In this document: piece by piece, positions 1 to 9,293 of the stretch
Layout: each line of letters starts with the position of its first letter
How positions within the stretch are numbered: position 1 is the first letter of the stretch
Source: Longimicrobium sp.
GTDB taxonomy: Bacteria > Gemmatimonadota > Gemmatimonadetes > Longimicrobiales > Longimicrobiaceae
DNA length: 64,000 nt
Assembly (NCBI RefSeq): GCF_035474595.1
Contig: NZ_DATIND010000155.1
Span: 124,001 to 188,000 of the forward strand
Direction of reading: 5' to 3'
The notes under the pieces: model-generated
Seen by the model: the letters and a program-made list of their open reading frames with translations, nothing else
Databases searched by the model: none
What the model was told of the DNA's origin: nothing
Position numbers and translations under genes: made by a program

Positions 1-1214
1 AGGTCGACAAGCTGGGGGTGAGCTACCAGGGCGACCCCAGCAGCGCGCTGCTGGAGGTGCTGGACCCGGCGCAGAACCACGAGTTCACCGACCACTACCT
101 GGGCGTGCCGTTCGACCTGAGCGAGGTGCTGTTCATCGCCACGGCCAACTACGCGCAGAACATCCCGGCGCCGCTGTACGACCGCATGGAGGCGGTGGAG
201 TTCCGCGGCTACACCGAGATGGAGAAGAAGCAGATCGCGCTGCGCTACCTCATCCCCCGCCAGCTGCACGAGGCCGGGCTGGCCGAGGGCGAGCTGGAGG
301 TGAGCGACGAGGCGCTGCAGGCGGTGATCAGCGAGTACACCCGCGAGGCCGGCGTGCGCCAGCTGGAGCGCGAGGTGGGCAAGCTGGCCCGCAAGGCCGC
401 CCGGCGCATCGCCAGCGGCACGGTGGAGCAGGTGAAGGTGGACGGCGAGGTGGTGAAGGAGCTGCTGGGGCGCACCCGCGTGCACCCCGAGCGGGCGAAC
501 GGCGAGGACCAGGTGGGCGTGGCCACGGGGATGTACTACACCCCCACCGGCGGCGACATCATGTTCATCGAGGTGTCGGCGCAGCAGCGGACGATGCAGA
601 GCGCATCGGCCGCGGCGGCCGAGGGCGAGGCGCAGCACGCCGGCTTCGGCAACCTGGTGCTGACCGGGCAGCTGGGCGACGTGATGAAGGAAAGCGCGCG
701 CGCGGCGCTGACCTACGCCCGCGCCAACGCGGTGCGCTACGGGATCGACCCGCGCAAGGCGTGGGGCTCGGAGATCCACATCCACGTTCCCGCGGGCGCC
801 ATTCCCAAGGACGGGCCGAGCGCGGGCGTGGCGCTGAGCACGGCGCTGGTGTCCGTCCTCTCCGGCACCCCGGTGCGGGCCGACGTGTCGATGACCGGCG
901 AGGTGACGCTGACCGGGCGGGTGCTGCCCATCGGCGGGGTGAAGGAGAAGCTGCTGGGCGCGTGGCGCGCCGGGATCCGCACCATCCTTCTCCCGCGGGA
1001 GAACGAGGCGGACCTGGAGGACCTGCCGCGCGAGGTGCTGGACCAGATGGAGATCCACCCGGTGGGCACCATCGACGAGGCGCTGTCGGTGGCGCTGCGC
1101 GGGGCCAGCTTCAGCGAGGGGAAGCTCCGCTTCCCCGAGCTGCCGCTCCCGCCCATCGCCGGGAGCCGCGGGATGGAGGGCGAGGTCCGGATGCACGGCG
1201 GGCGCGAGCGGTGA
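1..1214 (+). CDS. lon: Lon protease, C-terminal part (5' truncated by window edge)
   Basis: This is the C-terminal half of the ATP-dependent cytosolic protease Lon, which degrades misfolded and regulatory proteins. The reading frame is open from base 3 and has no start here because the gene enters from the left. The visible part begins late in the AAA+ module ([16 protein letters not shown], then a sensor-like ATANY), continues through the alpha-helical subdomain, and ends with the S16 proteolytic domain. The catalytic serine lies in [14 protein letters not shown] (codon 819-821) and the catalytic lysine in [10 protein letters not shown] (codon 942-944). Both dyad residues are intact, so the visible part looks functional. 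A terminator hairpin lies about 225 bases downstream. Confidence 0.97.
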   Translation, partial: VDKLGVSYQGDPSSALLEVLDPAQNHEFTDHYLGVPFDLSEVLFIATANYAQNIPAPLYDRMEAVEFRGYTEMEKKQIALRYLIPRQLHEAGLAEGELEVSDEALQAVISEYTREAGVRQLEREVGKLARKAARRIASGTVEQVKVDGEVVKELLGRTRVHPERANGEDQVGVATGMYYTPTGGDIMFIEVSAQQRTMQSASAAAAEGEAQHAGFGNLVLTGQLGDVMKESARAALTYARANAVRYGIDPRKAWGSEIHIHVPAGAIPKDGPSAGVALSTALVSVLSGTPVRADVSMTGEVTLTGRVLPIGGVKEKLLGAWRAGIRTILLPRENEADLEDLPREVLDQMEIHPVGTIDEALSVALRGASFSEGKLRFPELPLPPIAGSRGMEGEVRMHGGRER

Positions 1215-1438
1215 AGACGGTTCGGTGACGGTCTGGAGACGGTATGGTGACGGATTCGCGCACGCCGGAAGAATGTCGGTCTGGTCCGGATCTCGCCCAC
1301 AACCCGCTGCTGTGGAACGGGATATGCTAAGAGGATGAGGCGGGTGGGTGAGCCTTGATGGGACGGGTTGGATGGACGGGGGAGACGGAGCGTGCTCTGG
1401 GTGGGGGGCGCTCCGGAGATGGGTGAGAGTGGGTGGCG

Positions 1439-1475
1439 AAAGCCCCCGGGAGCGGAAGCTTCCGGGGGCTTTTGC
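1439..1475 (+). terminator. Rho-independent terminator
   Basis: AAAGCCCCCGG (1439-1449) pairs with CCGGGGGCTTT (1462-1472) around a 12-base loop, and a short T-rich stretch follows. It is placed to end lon transcripts; the A-run on the left arm could let it work in the opposite direction too. Confidence 0.75.
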
Positions 1476-1480
1476 TTGGG

Positions 1481-1556
1481 AGTGCGTGAGTGCGTCGGAT
1501 ATTCGCACGAGCGCGGCACCCGCACGAAAGCAAACGCACTTCCGCACTCACGCACT
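1481..1556. repeat. 14-bp inverted repeat with CGCACTTC-type short repeats
   Basis: AGTGCGTGAGTGCG at 1481-1494 is the exact reverse complement of 1543-1556, separated by 48 bases that carry further CGCAC units. Similar short CGCACTY repeats occur at 33374-33428. The role is unknown; it could form a long-range hairpin. Confidence 0.6.
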
Positions 1557-1583
1557 TCCGCACTTTTTCTTGCCCGTCGCAGT

Positions 1584-1604
1584 TGGCAACGGTCGGACCG
1601 TTGC
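1584..1604. promoter_or_regulatory. 21-base perfect odd palindrome, possible protein-binding site
   Basis: GGCAACGGTC (1584-1593) and GACCGTTGCC (1595-1604) are exact reverse complements around one central base. It has no T-tract, so it is a poor terminator and could be a dimeric regulator site for the protease gene 390 bases downstream. No regulator is identified. Confidence 0.35.
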
Positions 1605-1992
1605 CTGCCGCGCGCGCAGCCCCCGCCCGGAGCGCAGTGAAAGGGAGACACCCGACCTCCACCTTTCATCCGTCCGCATAGTTATGCAGATTCGCGGATG
1701 GGAACAAATGTGTTTTCGGGAACAGATAGTTGCTTTGTAAATACCAGCTTGCGCGGATGTGTGCACCAGAAGGGTGCGGCGCGATGTGTTTCAGAGCGGT
1801 GAAAAAAGCTGCTGAAAATTCAGAAATCCAGTGTTCATGCGGGTTTTGTGCCGTGTCGGCGAGTGGCACTGGCGTTGCCTTAAAGGGGGCCGCACTCAAT
1901 CGAACGATCGTCCCCCCGCCCGGAGCGTGCCCCGCACCGTGCACCAGGGCCGCCCCGTTCACGACACCCACCGGATTGCCCCAGGAGAGTCG

Positions 1993-3390
1993 ATGTACCG
2001 CATCCGCAACACGGCCGTCGGCGTGCTCGCCGTCGCCGCGCTGGCCGCCTGCTCCGACACGCCCGCGACTCCGTCGAACCAGACGCTGATCCCGCAGAAC
2101 GCCAACGCCTCGGCGTCGGTGGACCCGGTGGTGCCCGGGCAGGTGCTGGTGAAGTTCAAGGACGGGACGAACACGGTGGCGGCCGCCCGCATGCTGGGCA
2201 CGCCGATCCAGCAGGAGGGCTACAAGCACGCCTTCCAGATCGTGTCGGTCGAGAACGGGCAGGAGCGCGCCGCCGCGGCCCGCCTGGCCGCCGACCCGCA
2301 GGTGGAGTGGGCCGAGCCCAACTACATCCGCCACGTGGACGCCATCGACAGCCGCCTGTGGGCCTTCTTCAACCCGGGCGGGCTGAACATGTCGTTCTAC
2401 AACGACCCGAACGGCAACACCGGCTCCATCCCGGCCAGCTACGCCAGCAAGCTCGACGCCGACATGGACGCCATCGAGGGGATCGCGGCGGGCGGCAGCC
2501 CGGTGGTGATCAGCTCGATCGACACCGGCGTTGACTTCAACCACCCCGAGTTCACCGGCCGCCTGATCGCCGGCTGCGACTGGTACAGCCAGGCCGCGGC
2601 GGGCAACGGCAGCGCCACCTGCAGCGACTTCACGCCGTTCGACACCCCCGACGAGGGCCACGGGACGCACACCACCGGCACCATGGCCGGCACCACGGTG
2701 GGCGTGGCCGGCATCACCGGCGCGGGGCCGAACGTGAAGGTGTACGTGCAGCGCGTCTGCGGCCCCGTGGGCTGCTACAGCTCGTCGATCATCAACGCCA
2801 TCCGCGCCGCGGCCGACCAGCCGAACATGGTGGCGATGAACCTGTCGCTGGGCGGGACCACCGAGAGCCAGGGTGAGAAGAGCGCCATCAGCTACGCCAC
2901 CAGCAAGAACGTCCTGGTGATCGTGGCCGCCGGCAACAGCGGCACCAGCAAGGTGGGCTGCCCGGCCTGCGATGCCAACGCCATCTCGGTGTCGGCCACC
3001 ACCTGGCAGGACGCGCTGGCGGCGTACTCGCAGTACGGCAGCGGGCTGGACATCAGCGCCCCCGGCGGGTACTGCTACAGCAACACCACCGAGGACGGCT
3101 GCATCTTCAGCGCGATCGTGGCGGGCTACCAGGGCGGCCGCACCTACAGCGGCCCGCTGGCCGGCGGCAGCTACGCCTACATGCAGGGCACCTCGATGTC
3201 CACCCCGCAGGTGACGGGTGCCGCCGCCGCGGTCGCCTCGAAGACGGGCCTGCGTGGCAGCGCGCTGCGCACCCGCCTGCAGAGCACCGCCGACGACCTG
3301 GGCACCGCCGGCGTGGACACCAAGTTCGGCAACGGCCGCCTGAACGTGTACCGCGCGGTGACCAACACCACGCTGGGCGCCGGGCTGTAA
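1993..3390 (+). CDS. S8 family subtilisin-like serine protease, lipoprotein
   Basis: A 465-residue exported serine endopeptidase. The N-terminus is a lipoprotein signal (LAVAALAAC, lipobox LAAC), so it is probably tethered to the cell envelope. Residues about 45-110 resemble an I9-type propeptide/inhibitor (PGQVLVKFKDGTN). The subtilase domain has its triad in order: Asp177 in SSIDTGVDFNHPEF, His223 in GHGTHTTGTMAG and Ser401 in GTSMSTPQVTG, with the oxyanion Asn in VAAGNSG. The ATG at 1993 is chosen because AGGAG lies at 1983-1987 and the signal peptide begins there; longer in-frame starts have neither. Several paired cysteines suggest disulfides. It stands alone, followed by a strong terminator at 3451-3492. 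Confidence 0.95.
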   Translation: MYRIRNTAVGVLAVAALAACSDTPATPSNQTLIPQNANASASVDPVVPGQVLVKFKDGTNTVAAARMLGTPIQQEGYKHAFQIVSVENGQERAAAARLAADPQVEWAEPNYIRHVDAIDSRLWAFFNPGGLNMSFYNDPNGNTGSIPASYASKLDADMDAIEGIAAGGSPVVISSIDTGVDFNHPEFTGRLIAGCDWYSQAAAGNGSATCSDFTPFDTPDEGHGTHTTGTMAGTTVGVAGITGAGPNVKVYVQRVCGPVGCYSSSIINAIRAAADQPNMVAMNLSLGGTTESQGEKSAISYATSKNVLVIVAAGNSGTSKVGCPACDANAISVSATTWQDALAAYSQYGSGLDISAPGGYCYSNTTEDGCIFSAIVAGYQGGRTYSGPLAGGSYAYMQGTSMSTPQVTGAAAAVASKTGLRGSALRTRLQSTADDLGTAGVDTKFGNGRLNVYRAVTNTTLGAGL

Positions 3391-3400
3391 GCTTCCGGCT

Positions 3401-3446
3401 CCACGGAGCCACGGAAGTACGAGAGTACGGAAGTACGGAAGTACGA
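3401..3446 (+). repeat. Short tandem repeat, ACGGAAGT units
   Basis: Several imperfect ACGGAAGT/ACGAGAGT units in tandem sit between the protease stop codon and its terminator. This resembles the low-complexity octamer blocks at 1540-1568 and 33374-33428. Confidence 0.6.
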
Positions 3447-3450
3447 TGAA

Positions 3451-3492
3451 CAGCGGTGCCGCGCCCGGTTTCGGGCGCGGCACCGCTGCTTT
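3451..3492 (+). terminator. Strong rho-independent terminator
   Basis: CAGCGGTGCCGCGCCCG (3451-3467) pairs perfectly with 3472-3488 around a GTTT loop, followed by CTTTTG. The 17-base-pair stem ends transcription of the S8 protease gene. Confidence 0.9.
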
Positions 3493-3566
3493 TGTGCGTG
3501 GATGAACACGAGTTGCTGGATGGCGCGAGTACCAATCGGCTTGGCCGTGAGCGCCGGTGCCGCGGC

Positions 3567-3645
3567 GTGAGCGGATGAGCCTCGCGTAGTTTGCGAGGCT
3601 TCCCGTAGTTGTTGCTGCAACTTCAGTCGCCGGTGAGGGGGGCCA
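3567..3645 (+). repeat. Dispersed intergenic repeat, family R2 copy a
   Basis: This contains the hairpin GCCTCGC...GCGAGGC (3579-3599) followed by a segment centred on GCAACTTCAGTCGC. The reverse complement recurs almost intact at 10563-10641, and the palindromic core alone at 9013-9026. Together with family R1 copy a it fills most of the spacer 3493-3898, which has no gene. Confidence 0.75.
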
Positions 3646-3668
3646 GTCCGCTCGGCGCGTCTCCCCGT

Positions 3669-3755
3669 CTCACGTGCCGGCGGGCTATGGATCCTTCGGC
3701 CTGCAAGTTTTTGTGCGGATTCGGGTTGCGGCGTGGTCGGCCTCAGGATGACGTC
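3669..3755 (+). repeat. Dispersed intergenic repeat, family R1 copy a
   Basis: The unit reads TCACGTGC, then GGATCCTTCGGCCTGCAA, a variable middle, then a GCGGCGTGG block and CCTCAGGATGACGTC. The ends form imperfect inverted repeats sharing ATCCT--GGCC. Other copies are at 10248-10334, 10471-10545, 13810-13896 and 13938-14023, with a truncated one at 25560-25604. Confidence 0.8.
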
Positions 3756-3898
3756 CCTGGCTTCGGTGCATCGAACAAGAAGGGGTTGGAGATGGGGAGA
3801 TGCGGGCGGGAGGCACCGCGCTTGCACCCCCACCTGATCGCCGCGCCCGCCTGTCCGCGGGCGCGGCGATTCGGACTTTCGGAGCAGGAGATCCGCTG

Positions 3899-5512
3899 TT
3901 GACCGTCTTCCGTCCATCGACGCTGCTCGCCGTGCTGGCGCTCGCGGCCGCCTGCAAGCCTACGCCACCCGCCACGGGGCCGGCGCCCTCGGGGCCGCCC
4001 GCGCCGCTTCCGTACGTGCCGCTGACCTCCGGGCTGCCGCCGATCCCCGCGGTCGACGCGCCGCTCGCCATCCGCCTCATCGCGCCGGAGTCGGGGCAGG
4101 CCAGGCCGCGGCGAGACTCGACCTTCCTGTACGGCACGGTGGGGACGGGGGGCGCGGCGCTGGCGATCAACGGCGCGCAGGTGCCGGTGGCGCCGAACGG
4201 GGCGTTCCTGGCCTACCTCCCCGTTCCCGCGGACGGACGCTGGACGCTCTCCGCGTTCCGCAACGGCCAGCGCGCGGACGCCGTCTACCAGTACCGCCTG
4301 GCCGCGGCCGCGCCGCGCGCCACCTCCGACACCGCCACCGAGGCGGGGCCGGCCACGGACTCGGCCGCCGCGCGCCCTGCCGCGCCGGCCGAGTCGGAGG
4401 TGTTCGCCACGCCGCGCACCGGTACGGTCGCCCGCGGCGGCGACACGCTGGCGACGGGTTCGGACGCGGTGTACGCGCGGCCGACGCCGGCGGGGACGTA
4501 CCGCTGGTTCTTCCCGCGGGGGACGCGGCTGCAGCTGCTGGAGCGGCGGCGCGCGCAGTACCGCGTGCGGCTGGACACCACCGTCGCCTGGATCGACACG
4601 GTGAACGTCCGCCCGTCCGCCGACGCGGCGCGGGTCCCGGCGATCGGAGGGCCGATCACGCTGGCGGCCGGGGCAGCGCCGGAGCTGCGCATCCCCGCCG
4701 CCTTCGCGCCCTTCCTGGTGACGACGGACAGCGCGGGCGTGCACGTGACCGTCTACGGCCAGCCGGGCGCGGCGGAGCTGCGGGTGGCGACGGACGACTT
4801 CGTGGCGGGCGCCACGCAGGACGCCTCCGCGCCGGGAGAGCTGCGGGTGGACGTGGCGCTGTCGCGCTGGCTGTGGGGGTACAAGGCGTTCTACGACCGC
4901 GACGGCACGCTGGTGGTGCGCATCCGCCGCCCGCCGCGCATCGACGCGGCCAACCCGCTGCGCGGCATCCACATCGTCGTCGACCCCGGGCATCCGCCCG
5001 CGGGCACCATCGGGCCGACGGGGTTCATGGAGAAGGATGCGAACCTGGCCATCGGCCTCCGTCTGGCGGAGCGGCTGCGGGCGGCGGGGGCCGTCGTGAG
5101 CCTGACGCGCACGGCGGACGTGTCGGTGGACCTCGCGGCGCGGCCGGAGCAGGCGGTGCGGGAGAACGCGGATCTCCTCCTCTCCGTGCACAACAACGCG
5201 TTCGGGGAAGAGGCGAACCCGTTCCGCGACCACGGGACCAGCACCTACTGGTTCCAGCCCAACTCGGCCGGCCTCGCGAGCACGCTGGACCGCCGGATCG
5301 CGGCGGTGACGATGATCCCCGACCTGGGCGCCAAGTGGGGTAACCTGGCGCTGGTGCGGCCCACGTGGATGCCGAGCTGCCTGACGGAGTCGCTGTACAT
5401 GCCGATCCCCGAGCAGGAGGCGGCGCTGCGCGACCCCGGCTTCCTGGACCGCCTCGCCGAGGCGCACATCGAGGGCATCGCCGACTTCCTCCGCCTTCGC
5501 GCGGACCGATAG
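3899..5512 (+). CDS. N-acetylmuramoyl-L-alanine amidase (Amidase_3), lipoprotein
   Basis: A zinc amidase that cleaves the bond between muramic acid and the stem peptide of peptidoglycan in the periplasm. The chosen start is TTG at 3899 with AGGAG at 3886-3890; it begins directly with a lipoprotein signal ending LALAAAC. An in-frame ATG at 3800 would precede that signal and is less likely. The first 350 residues are a Pro/Ala-rich linker and beta-rich segments, including an SH3-like stretch near 210. The catalytic domain starts near residue 358: His365 in DPGHPP, Glu378 in MEKDANLAIG, His431 in LLSVHNNA and a C-terminal Glu in CLTESLYMPIPEQE. The length of 537 residues is longer than a lone catalytic domain. 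It converges on the next gene. Confidence 0.9.
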   Translation: MTVFRPSTLLAVLALAAACKPTPPATGPAPSGPPAPLPYVPLTSGLPPIPAVDAPLAIRLIAPESGQARPRRDSTFLYGTVGTGGAALAINGAQVPVAPNGAFLAYLPVPADGRWTLSAFRNGQRADAVYQYRLAAAAPRATSDTATEAGPATDSAAARPAAPAESEVFATPRTGTVARGGDTLATGSDAVYARPTPAGTYRWFFPRGTRLQLLERRRAQYRVRLDTTVAWIDTVNVRPSADAARVPAIGGPITLAAGAAPELRIPAAFAPFLVTTDSAGVHVTVYGQPGAAELRVATDDFVAGATQDASAPGELRVDVALSRWLWGYKAFYDRDGTLVVRIRRPPRIDAANPLRGIHIVVDPGHPPAGTIGPTGFMEKDANLAIGLRLAERLRAAGAVVSLTRTADVSVDLAARPEQAVRENADLLLSVHNNAFGEEANPFRDHGTSTYWFQPNSAGLASTLDRRIAAVTMIPDLGAKWGNLALVRPTWMPSCLTESLYMPIPEQEAALRDPGFLDRLAEAHIEGIADFLRLRADR

Positions 5513-5524
5513 AAAAGAGGGATT

Positions 5525-5573
5525 CACACGGAGGCACGGAGATGCAGACTCTGCGTCTCCGTGCCTCCGTGTG
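5525..5573. terminator. Bidirectional hairpin between convergent genes
   Basis: CACACGGAGGCACGGAGA (5525-5542) pairs with 5556-5573, and the inner GCAGA/TCTGC (5544-5548, 5550-5554) nearly continues the stem. It lies between the amidase and propeller stop codons and probably insulates both. There is no T-tract, so it may be a repeat element rather than an intrinsic terminator; compare 33290-33358. Confidence 0.6.
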
Positions 5574-5598
5574 TGATGCCTGCCGTTGGCGATGCCGG

Positions 5599-8500
5599 CT
5601 ACCCCTCGTCCTCGTCCTCCTCCTCGCCGCGATTGGGCGCCGGTGGAGGCGTGGGAGCCGGGCGCTGCGGCTCGGGGCGGACTTCGGGGAGACGCCGGGC
5701 GCGGAGGAGCGCGTTCAGGCGCGGCAGGTCGCTGGCGACGACGGCGTTCAGCGCGGCCAGCTGCGCGTCGATGCGGCGCGACAGGTCATCGAACACCGTG
5801 TACGTCTGCCGCGTCGGCGCGCTCTCGGCGCTCTCGATCACGCCCAGCAGCGCGGCCATCTTGTTGTTCAGCCGGATCGGGTAGTTCAGCGGGTCCTGGC
5901 TGCTGCGCAGGCGCGGGTTGTACAGCGAGTCCTCGATCGCCGCGAGCTTGCCGAGCAGCGAGTCCGCCGCGGCGCGGACGGCGGCGTCCTGCGTGTGCGC
6001 CAGCCGCTCGTTCACCTGGTCGCGGATGCCGCGCACCAGCAGCACGCCGCGGTTGGCGTCCGTGGTCCGGTCGCGCACCCGCATCGCCAGCGCGAACTGC
6101 GCCTGCTGGTCGGCCGGGGTCACGCGGACGCGCGGGTCGGTGACCACGGTGAAGCTTTCCGTCCCCACCTCGCGCCCGTCCACCGTCAGCCGTGCGCGGT
6201 AGGCGCCGGGCGTGGCGCGCGGGCCGACCAGCCGCGCCGACCAGAGGATGAGCCCGGGGAAGTCCTCGGCGCCCGGGTAGCGCAGGTCCCAGGTGAAGCG
6301 GTTCAGCCCCGCCTTCACCGCCAGCTTGGGCTCCGGCGGCCGCGCGGGCGCCTCGTCGTCGTCATCGTCCTCGCGCGGGCCGCCGGGGGGGCGGGCGGCG
6401 CGCGCGCTGTCGGCCGGGGTGCCGCTGAAGCTGCGGATCACCCGCCCCTGCGCGTCCAGGAAGTCCAGCGTCACCCGCTCGGCGCGGCGCGGAAGGGCGT
6501 AGTAGACCACCAGCCCGCGCCCGGTGCGCACCGCGTCCGCCGGGCGGAAGAGGCGCGGCGTCGACGGCGCGTCCGGCGACACGGCCTGCCGCAGCGGCGA
6601 GATGTCGTCCATCACGTAGAACGAGCGCCCGTGCGTGGCCAGCACCAGGTCGTTGTCGCGCACGGTGAGGTCGGCCACCTGCACGTCCGGCAGCCCCTGC
6701 CGCAGCGTGCGCCAGTGCGCGCCGTCGTCCCACGACACGTACACGCCGTGCTCCGTCCCCGCGAACAGCAGCCCCGGGCGCCGCGGGTCCTCGCGCACCG
6801 CACGCAGGAAGTCGCCATTCGCGATCCCCGTCGTGATCTTCGTCCACGTGCGCCCGAAGTCCTCGGTCCGGTACGCGTACGGCGCCAGGTCGTCCATCTG
6901 GTAGCGGTTGGCGGCCACGTACGCCTTTCCCGCGGCGTGCGGGCTGGCCTCGACCAGCGAGATGCGCGCGAAGTCGCCCAGCCCCGGCGGCGTCACGTCG
7001 GTCCACGTGGCCCCGCCGTCGCGTGTCACCTGCACCCTGCCGTCATCACTCCCCGTCCAGATCACCATCGAGTCGCGGGGGGACGGGGCGATGGTGAAGA
7101 TCGTGGCGTACGTCTCCACCCCGGTCTGGTCCAGGGTGATGGGGCCGCCGCTGGGGCCCAGCGTCTCGGGCGCGTGGCGGGTCAGGTCGGGGGAGATGCG
7201 GGTCCAGCTCTGCCCCTCGTCCGCCGAGCGCCACAGGTGCTGGCTGCCGGCGTAGAGCACGCGCGGGTTCCGGGGCGCGAGGACGATGGGAAAAGTCCAC
7301 TGGAAGCGCTCGCGGATGTCGCCCGACGAGTACCCCATCGGGTTCTCGGGCCAGATGTTGATGGCCCGCCGCTCGCCCGTGCGCCGGTCGAAGCGCGTCA
7401 TCAGCCCGCCATAGCTCCCGGCGTAGAACACGTCCGGCTGGTCCGGCCGCGCGGCGATGTAGCCGCTCTCGCCGCCGCCCACCGCGTAGAACTCGCGCCC
7501 GGTGCCGTTGCTGGGCACGCACACGGTGGTGTTGTCCTGCTGCGCGCCGCAGACGTGATACGGGTAGTGGCCCGTGGTGACGACGTGGTAGAGCTGCGCG
7601 GTGGGATAGTCCTGCTCGGTCCACGTCTCGCCGCCGTTCCAGCTCACGTTGGCGCCGCCGTCGTTCCCCTCGATCATCCGGCGTGGGTCGTCGGGCGCGA
7701 CCCACAGGTCGTGGTTGTCGCCGTGCGGCACCTTCACCGGGCGGAAGGTCTTCCCTCCGTCGGTGGACTTCTGGAAGCCGACGTTCAGCACGTACACGGT
7801 GGCCGTGTCGCGCGGGTCGGCGTAGATGCGGGTGTAGTAAAAGGCGCGCTGGCGCAGCTTCCGCTCGTCGTTCACCCGCGTCCACGTGGCGCCCGCGTCG
7901 TCGCTGCGGAAGACGCCGCCGTCCTGCGCCTCCACGATCGCCCACACGCGCTCCGGCCGCGCGCCGCTCACCGCGACGCCGATCTTGCCCACGGTGCCGG
8001 CGGGGAGGCCGGCATTGCGCGTGATCTCCGTCCACGTCGCCCCGCCGTCGGTCGAGCGGAAGAGGCCGCTCCCGGGGCCGCCGCTGGAGAGCGACCACGA
8101 GGTGCGGCTCACCTCCCAGAGCGCGGCGAACATCGTGTCCGGCCGGCCGGGGGTGAGGACGAGGTCCACGGCGCCCGACCGATCGTTGCGGAAGAGCGTC
8201 TTCGCCCACGTCCGCCCGCCGTCCGCGGTGCGGTAGACGCCGCGCTCGGGGTTCGGCGCGTACGGATGCCCCAGCGCGGCCACCCAGGCGCGGTCGCAGT
8301 CGGTGGGGTGGATGCGGATGCGGGCGATGGCCTGCGTCTGCTCGAGCCCCACGTGCGTCCACGTCTTCCCGCCGTCCGTCGTCTTCCACACCCCATCGCC
8401 CTGCATGATGTTGCCGCGCAGCTCCGTCTCGCCCATCCCCACGTAGACCACGTCGGGGTTGGCCTCGCAGACGGCGACGGCGCCGACCGACGAGCTGGCG

Positions 8501-8835
8501 AGCGCGCGGTCGGTCATCGGCTTCCACGTGGTGCCGCCGTCGGTGGTCTTCCACACCCCGCCGCCGGTGGCGCCGAACCAGTACTCCAGCGGCCGCGCGC
8601 GGCTCCCGGCCACGGCCTGCGTCCGCCCGCCGCGGTCCGGGCCGATGTTGCGCCAGCGCAGCGCCGCGAAGGTGGTCGTATCCGCCGCTGGCTGGGGATT
8701 CGGTGACGCGGGGAGCTGCGGCACCTCGCCCGGCCGCGGCGACGCGCTGGCGGAGTCGCGCTGCGCGGCCGCGGGCCCGGCGGCGAGCGCGGCGGCAAGG
8801 GTGACGAGGGCGATGCGCGGGCGGAGCGTGCGCAC
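5599..8835 (-). CDS. Exported BNR/VPS10-type beta-propeller protein
   Basis: A 1078-residue secreted protein with a cleavable signal (ALAAGPAAAQ). The body carries about eleven BNR/Asp-box repeats of the S-x-D-G-G-x-T-W type, for example TTDGGTTWKPM, KTTDGGKTWTHVG, FRSTDGGATWTEI, RTEDFGRTWTKI and WDDGAHWRTL, covering roughly residues 55-690. This is the sortilin/VPS10-like propeller fold, often annotated as a glycosyl hydrolase although no sialidase catalytic set is evident. The C-terminal third is a beta-sandwich-like segment and then a helical region; the tail is Pro-rich and ends GEEEDEDEG. The function is unknown; extracellular ligand or polymer binding is plausible. It is transcribed alone. 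Confidence 0.88.
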   Translation of the reverse strand: MRTLRPRIALVTLAAALAAGPAAAQRDSASASPRPGEVPQLPASPNPQPAADTTTFAALRWRNIGPDRGGRTQAVAGSRARPLEYWFGATGGGVWKTTDGGTTWKPMTDRALASSSVGAVAVCEANPDVVYVGMGETELRGNIMQGDGVWKTTDGGKTWTHVGLEQTQAIARIRIHPTDCDRAWVAALGHPYAPNPERGVYRTADGGRTWAKTLFRNDRSGAVDLVLTPGRPDTMFAALWEVSRTSWSLSSGGPGSGLFRSTDGGATWTEITRNAGLPAGTVGKIGVAVSGARPERVWAIVEAQDGGVFRSDDAGATWTRVNDERKLRQRAFYYTRIYADPRDTATVYVLNVGFQKSTDGGKTFRPVKVPHGDNHDLWVAPDDPRRMIEGNDGGANVSWNGGETWTEQDYPTAQLYHVVTTGHYPYHVCGAQQDNTTVCVPSNGTGREFYAVGGGESGYIAARPDQPDVFYAGSYGGLMTRFDRRTGERRAINIWPENPMGYSSGDIRERFQWTFPIVLAPRNPRVLYAGSQHLWRSADEGQSWTRISPDLTRHAPETLGPSGGPITLDQTGVETYATIFTIAPSPRDSMVIWTGSDDGRVQVTRDGGATWTDVTPPGLGDFARISLVEASPHAAGKAYVAANRYQMDDLAPYAYRTEDFGRTWTKITTGIANGDFLRAVREDPRRPGLLFAGTEHGVYVSWDDGAHWRTLRQGLPDVQVADLTVRDNDLVLATHGRSFYVMDDISPLRQAVSPDAPSTPRLFRPADAVRTGRGLVVYYALPRRAERVTLDFLDAQGRVIRSFSGTPADSARAARPPGGPREDDDDDEAPARPPEPKLAVKAGLNRFTWDLRYPGAEDFPGLILWSARLVGPRATPGAYRARLTVDGREVGTESFTVVTDPRVRVTPADQQAQFALAMRVRDRTTDANRGVLLVRGIRDQVNERLAHTQDAAVRAAADSLLGKLAAIEDSLYNPRLRSSQDPLNYPIRLNNKMAALLGVIESAESAPTRQTYTVFDDLSRRIDAQLAALNAVVASDLPRLNALLRARRLPEVRPEPQRPAPTPPPAPNRGEEEDEDEG

Positions 8836-9293
8836 GGGTCCATCCTCCGGGCGAGCGGGAGCAGGGCGAGTGATGGGCGATTCATCCCCATCACCCGGTG
8901 AATCGTATACAGTATGCGGATGAGGATGGGCGCCCTTCCGCGCGGGCGCAAGCGGCGACCGGTCATACGACGATCCGAAGTCCGCGTAGGCGGAATGCGC
9001 GCCGTTGTAGCCGCGACTTCAGTCGCATTTTTCGTGTGAGAGCCCGGGTCTTGCGGCTCCTGCGGCAACCGGGTGTGACGTCGTAGCAGGCACCGGCGTG
9101 GAACCGTCCGAAGTGTTCATCGCCCGTGACGATTGGGACAGAAGGTTGCTATTCCGGTGCGTTGCCGCGAGATTGAAGGCTGGGAGCCGGCCTCTTTTCC
9201 CGGCCCGGTCCGGCGACGTCGCAACGCCCCCGCACCCTGCCTGCCGTCGCCCTCCACCCGAACGGGTCCCCCACCGGACCCCGAGGAGGAGCC
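8836..9293. other. Divergent spacer, promoter region without clear boxes
   Basis: This 458-base spacer between two divergent genes encodes no recognisable protein. A near-palindrome CGTATACAGTATGCG lies around 8904-8918, close to the propeller start, and could be an operator or contain a -10 element. The short palindrome of family R2 is at 9013-9026. The downstream gene has a strong ribosome site, GAGGAGGAG, just before 9294. Confidence 0.5.
9013..9026. repeat. Family R2 palindromic core
   Basis: GCGACTTCAGTCGC is a perfect 6-base-pair stem with a TC loop. It is the core motif of the longer R2 repeats at 3567-3645 and 10563-10641. Confidence 0.6.

Larger units (their letters stand above)
1215..1992. 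other. Long non-coding spacer with hairpins
   Basis: No convincing gene is present in this 778-base stretch between lon and the S8 protease. Open frames run through the hairpins and repeats and have no family resemblance. It holds a terminator (1439-1475), a 14-base inverted repeat (1481-1494 with 1543-1556), a perfect odd palindrome (1584-1604), and from about 1680 a more AT-rich segment that may carry the promoter of the downstream protease, although no clear -35/-10 pair was identified. Confidence 0.7.

Noticed and set aside
1348-1740. Possible small gene between lon and the S8 protease
   Set aside because: The frame contains the terminator, the inverted repeat and the palindrome, and lacks a family match.
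5365-8706. Long plus-strand open frame opposite the beta-propeller gene
   Set aside because: The minus strand shows BNR repeats and a signal peptide; the plus-strand translation is low-complexity Arg/Ala/Gly.
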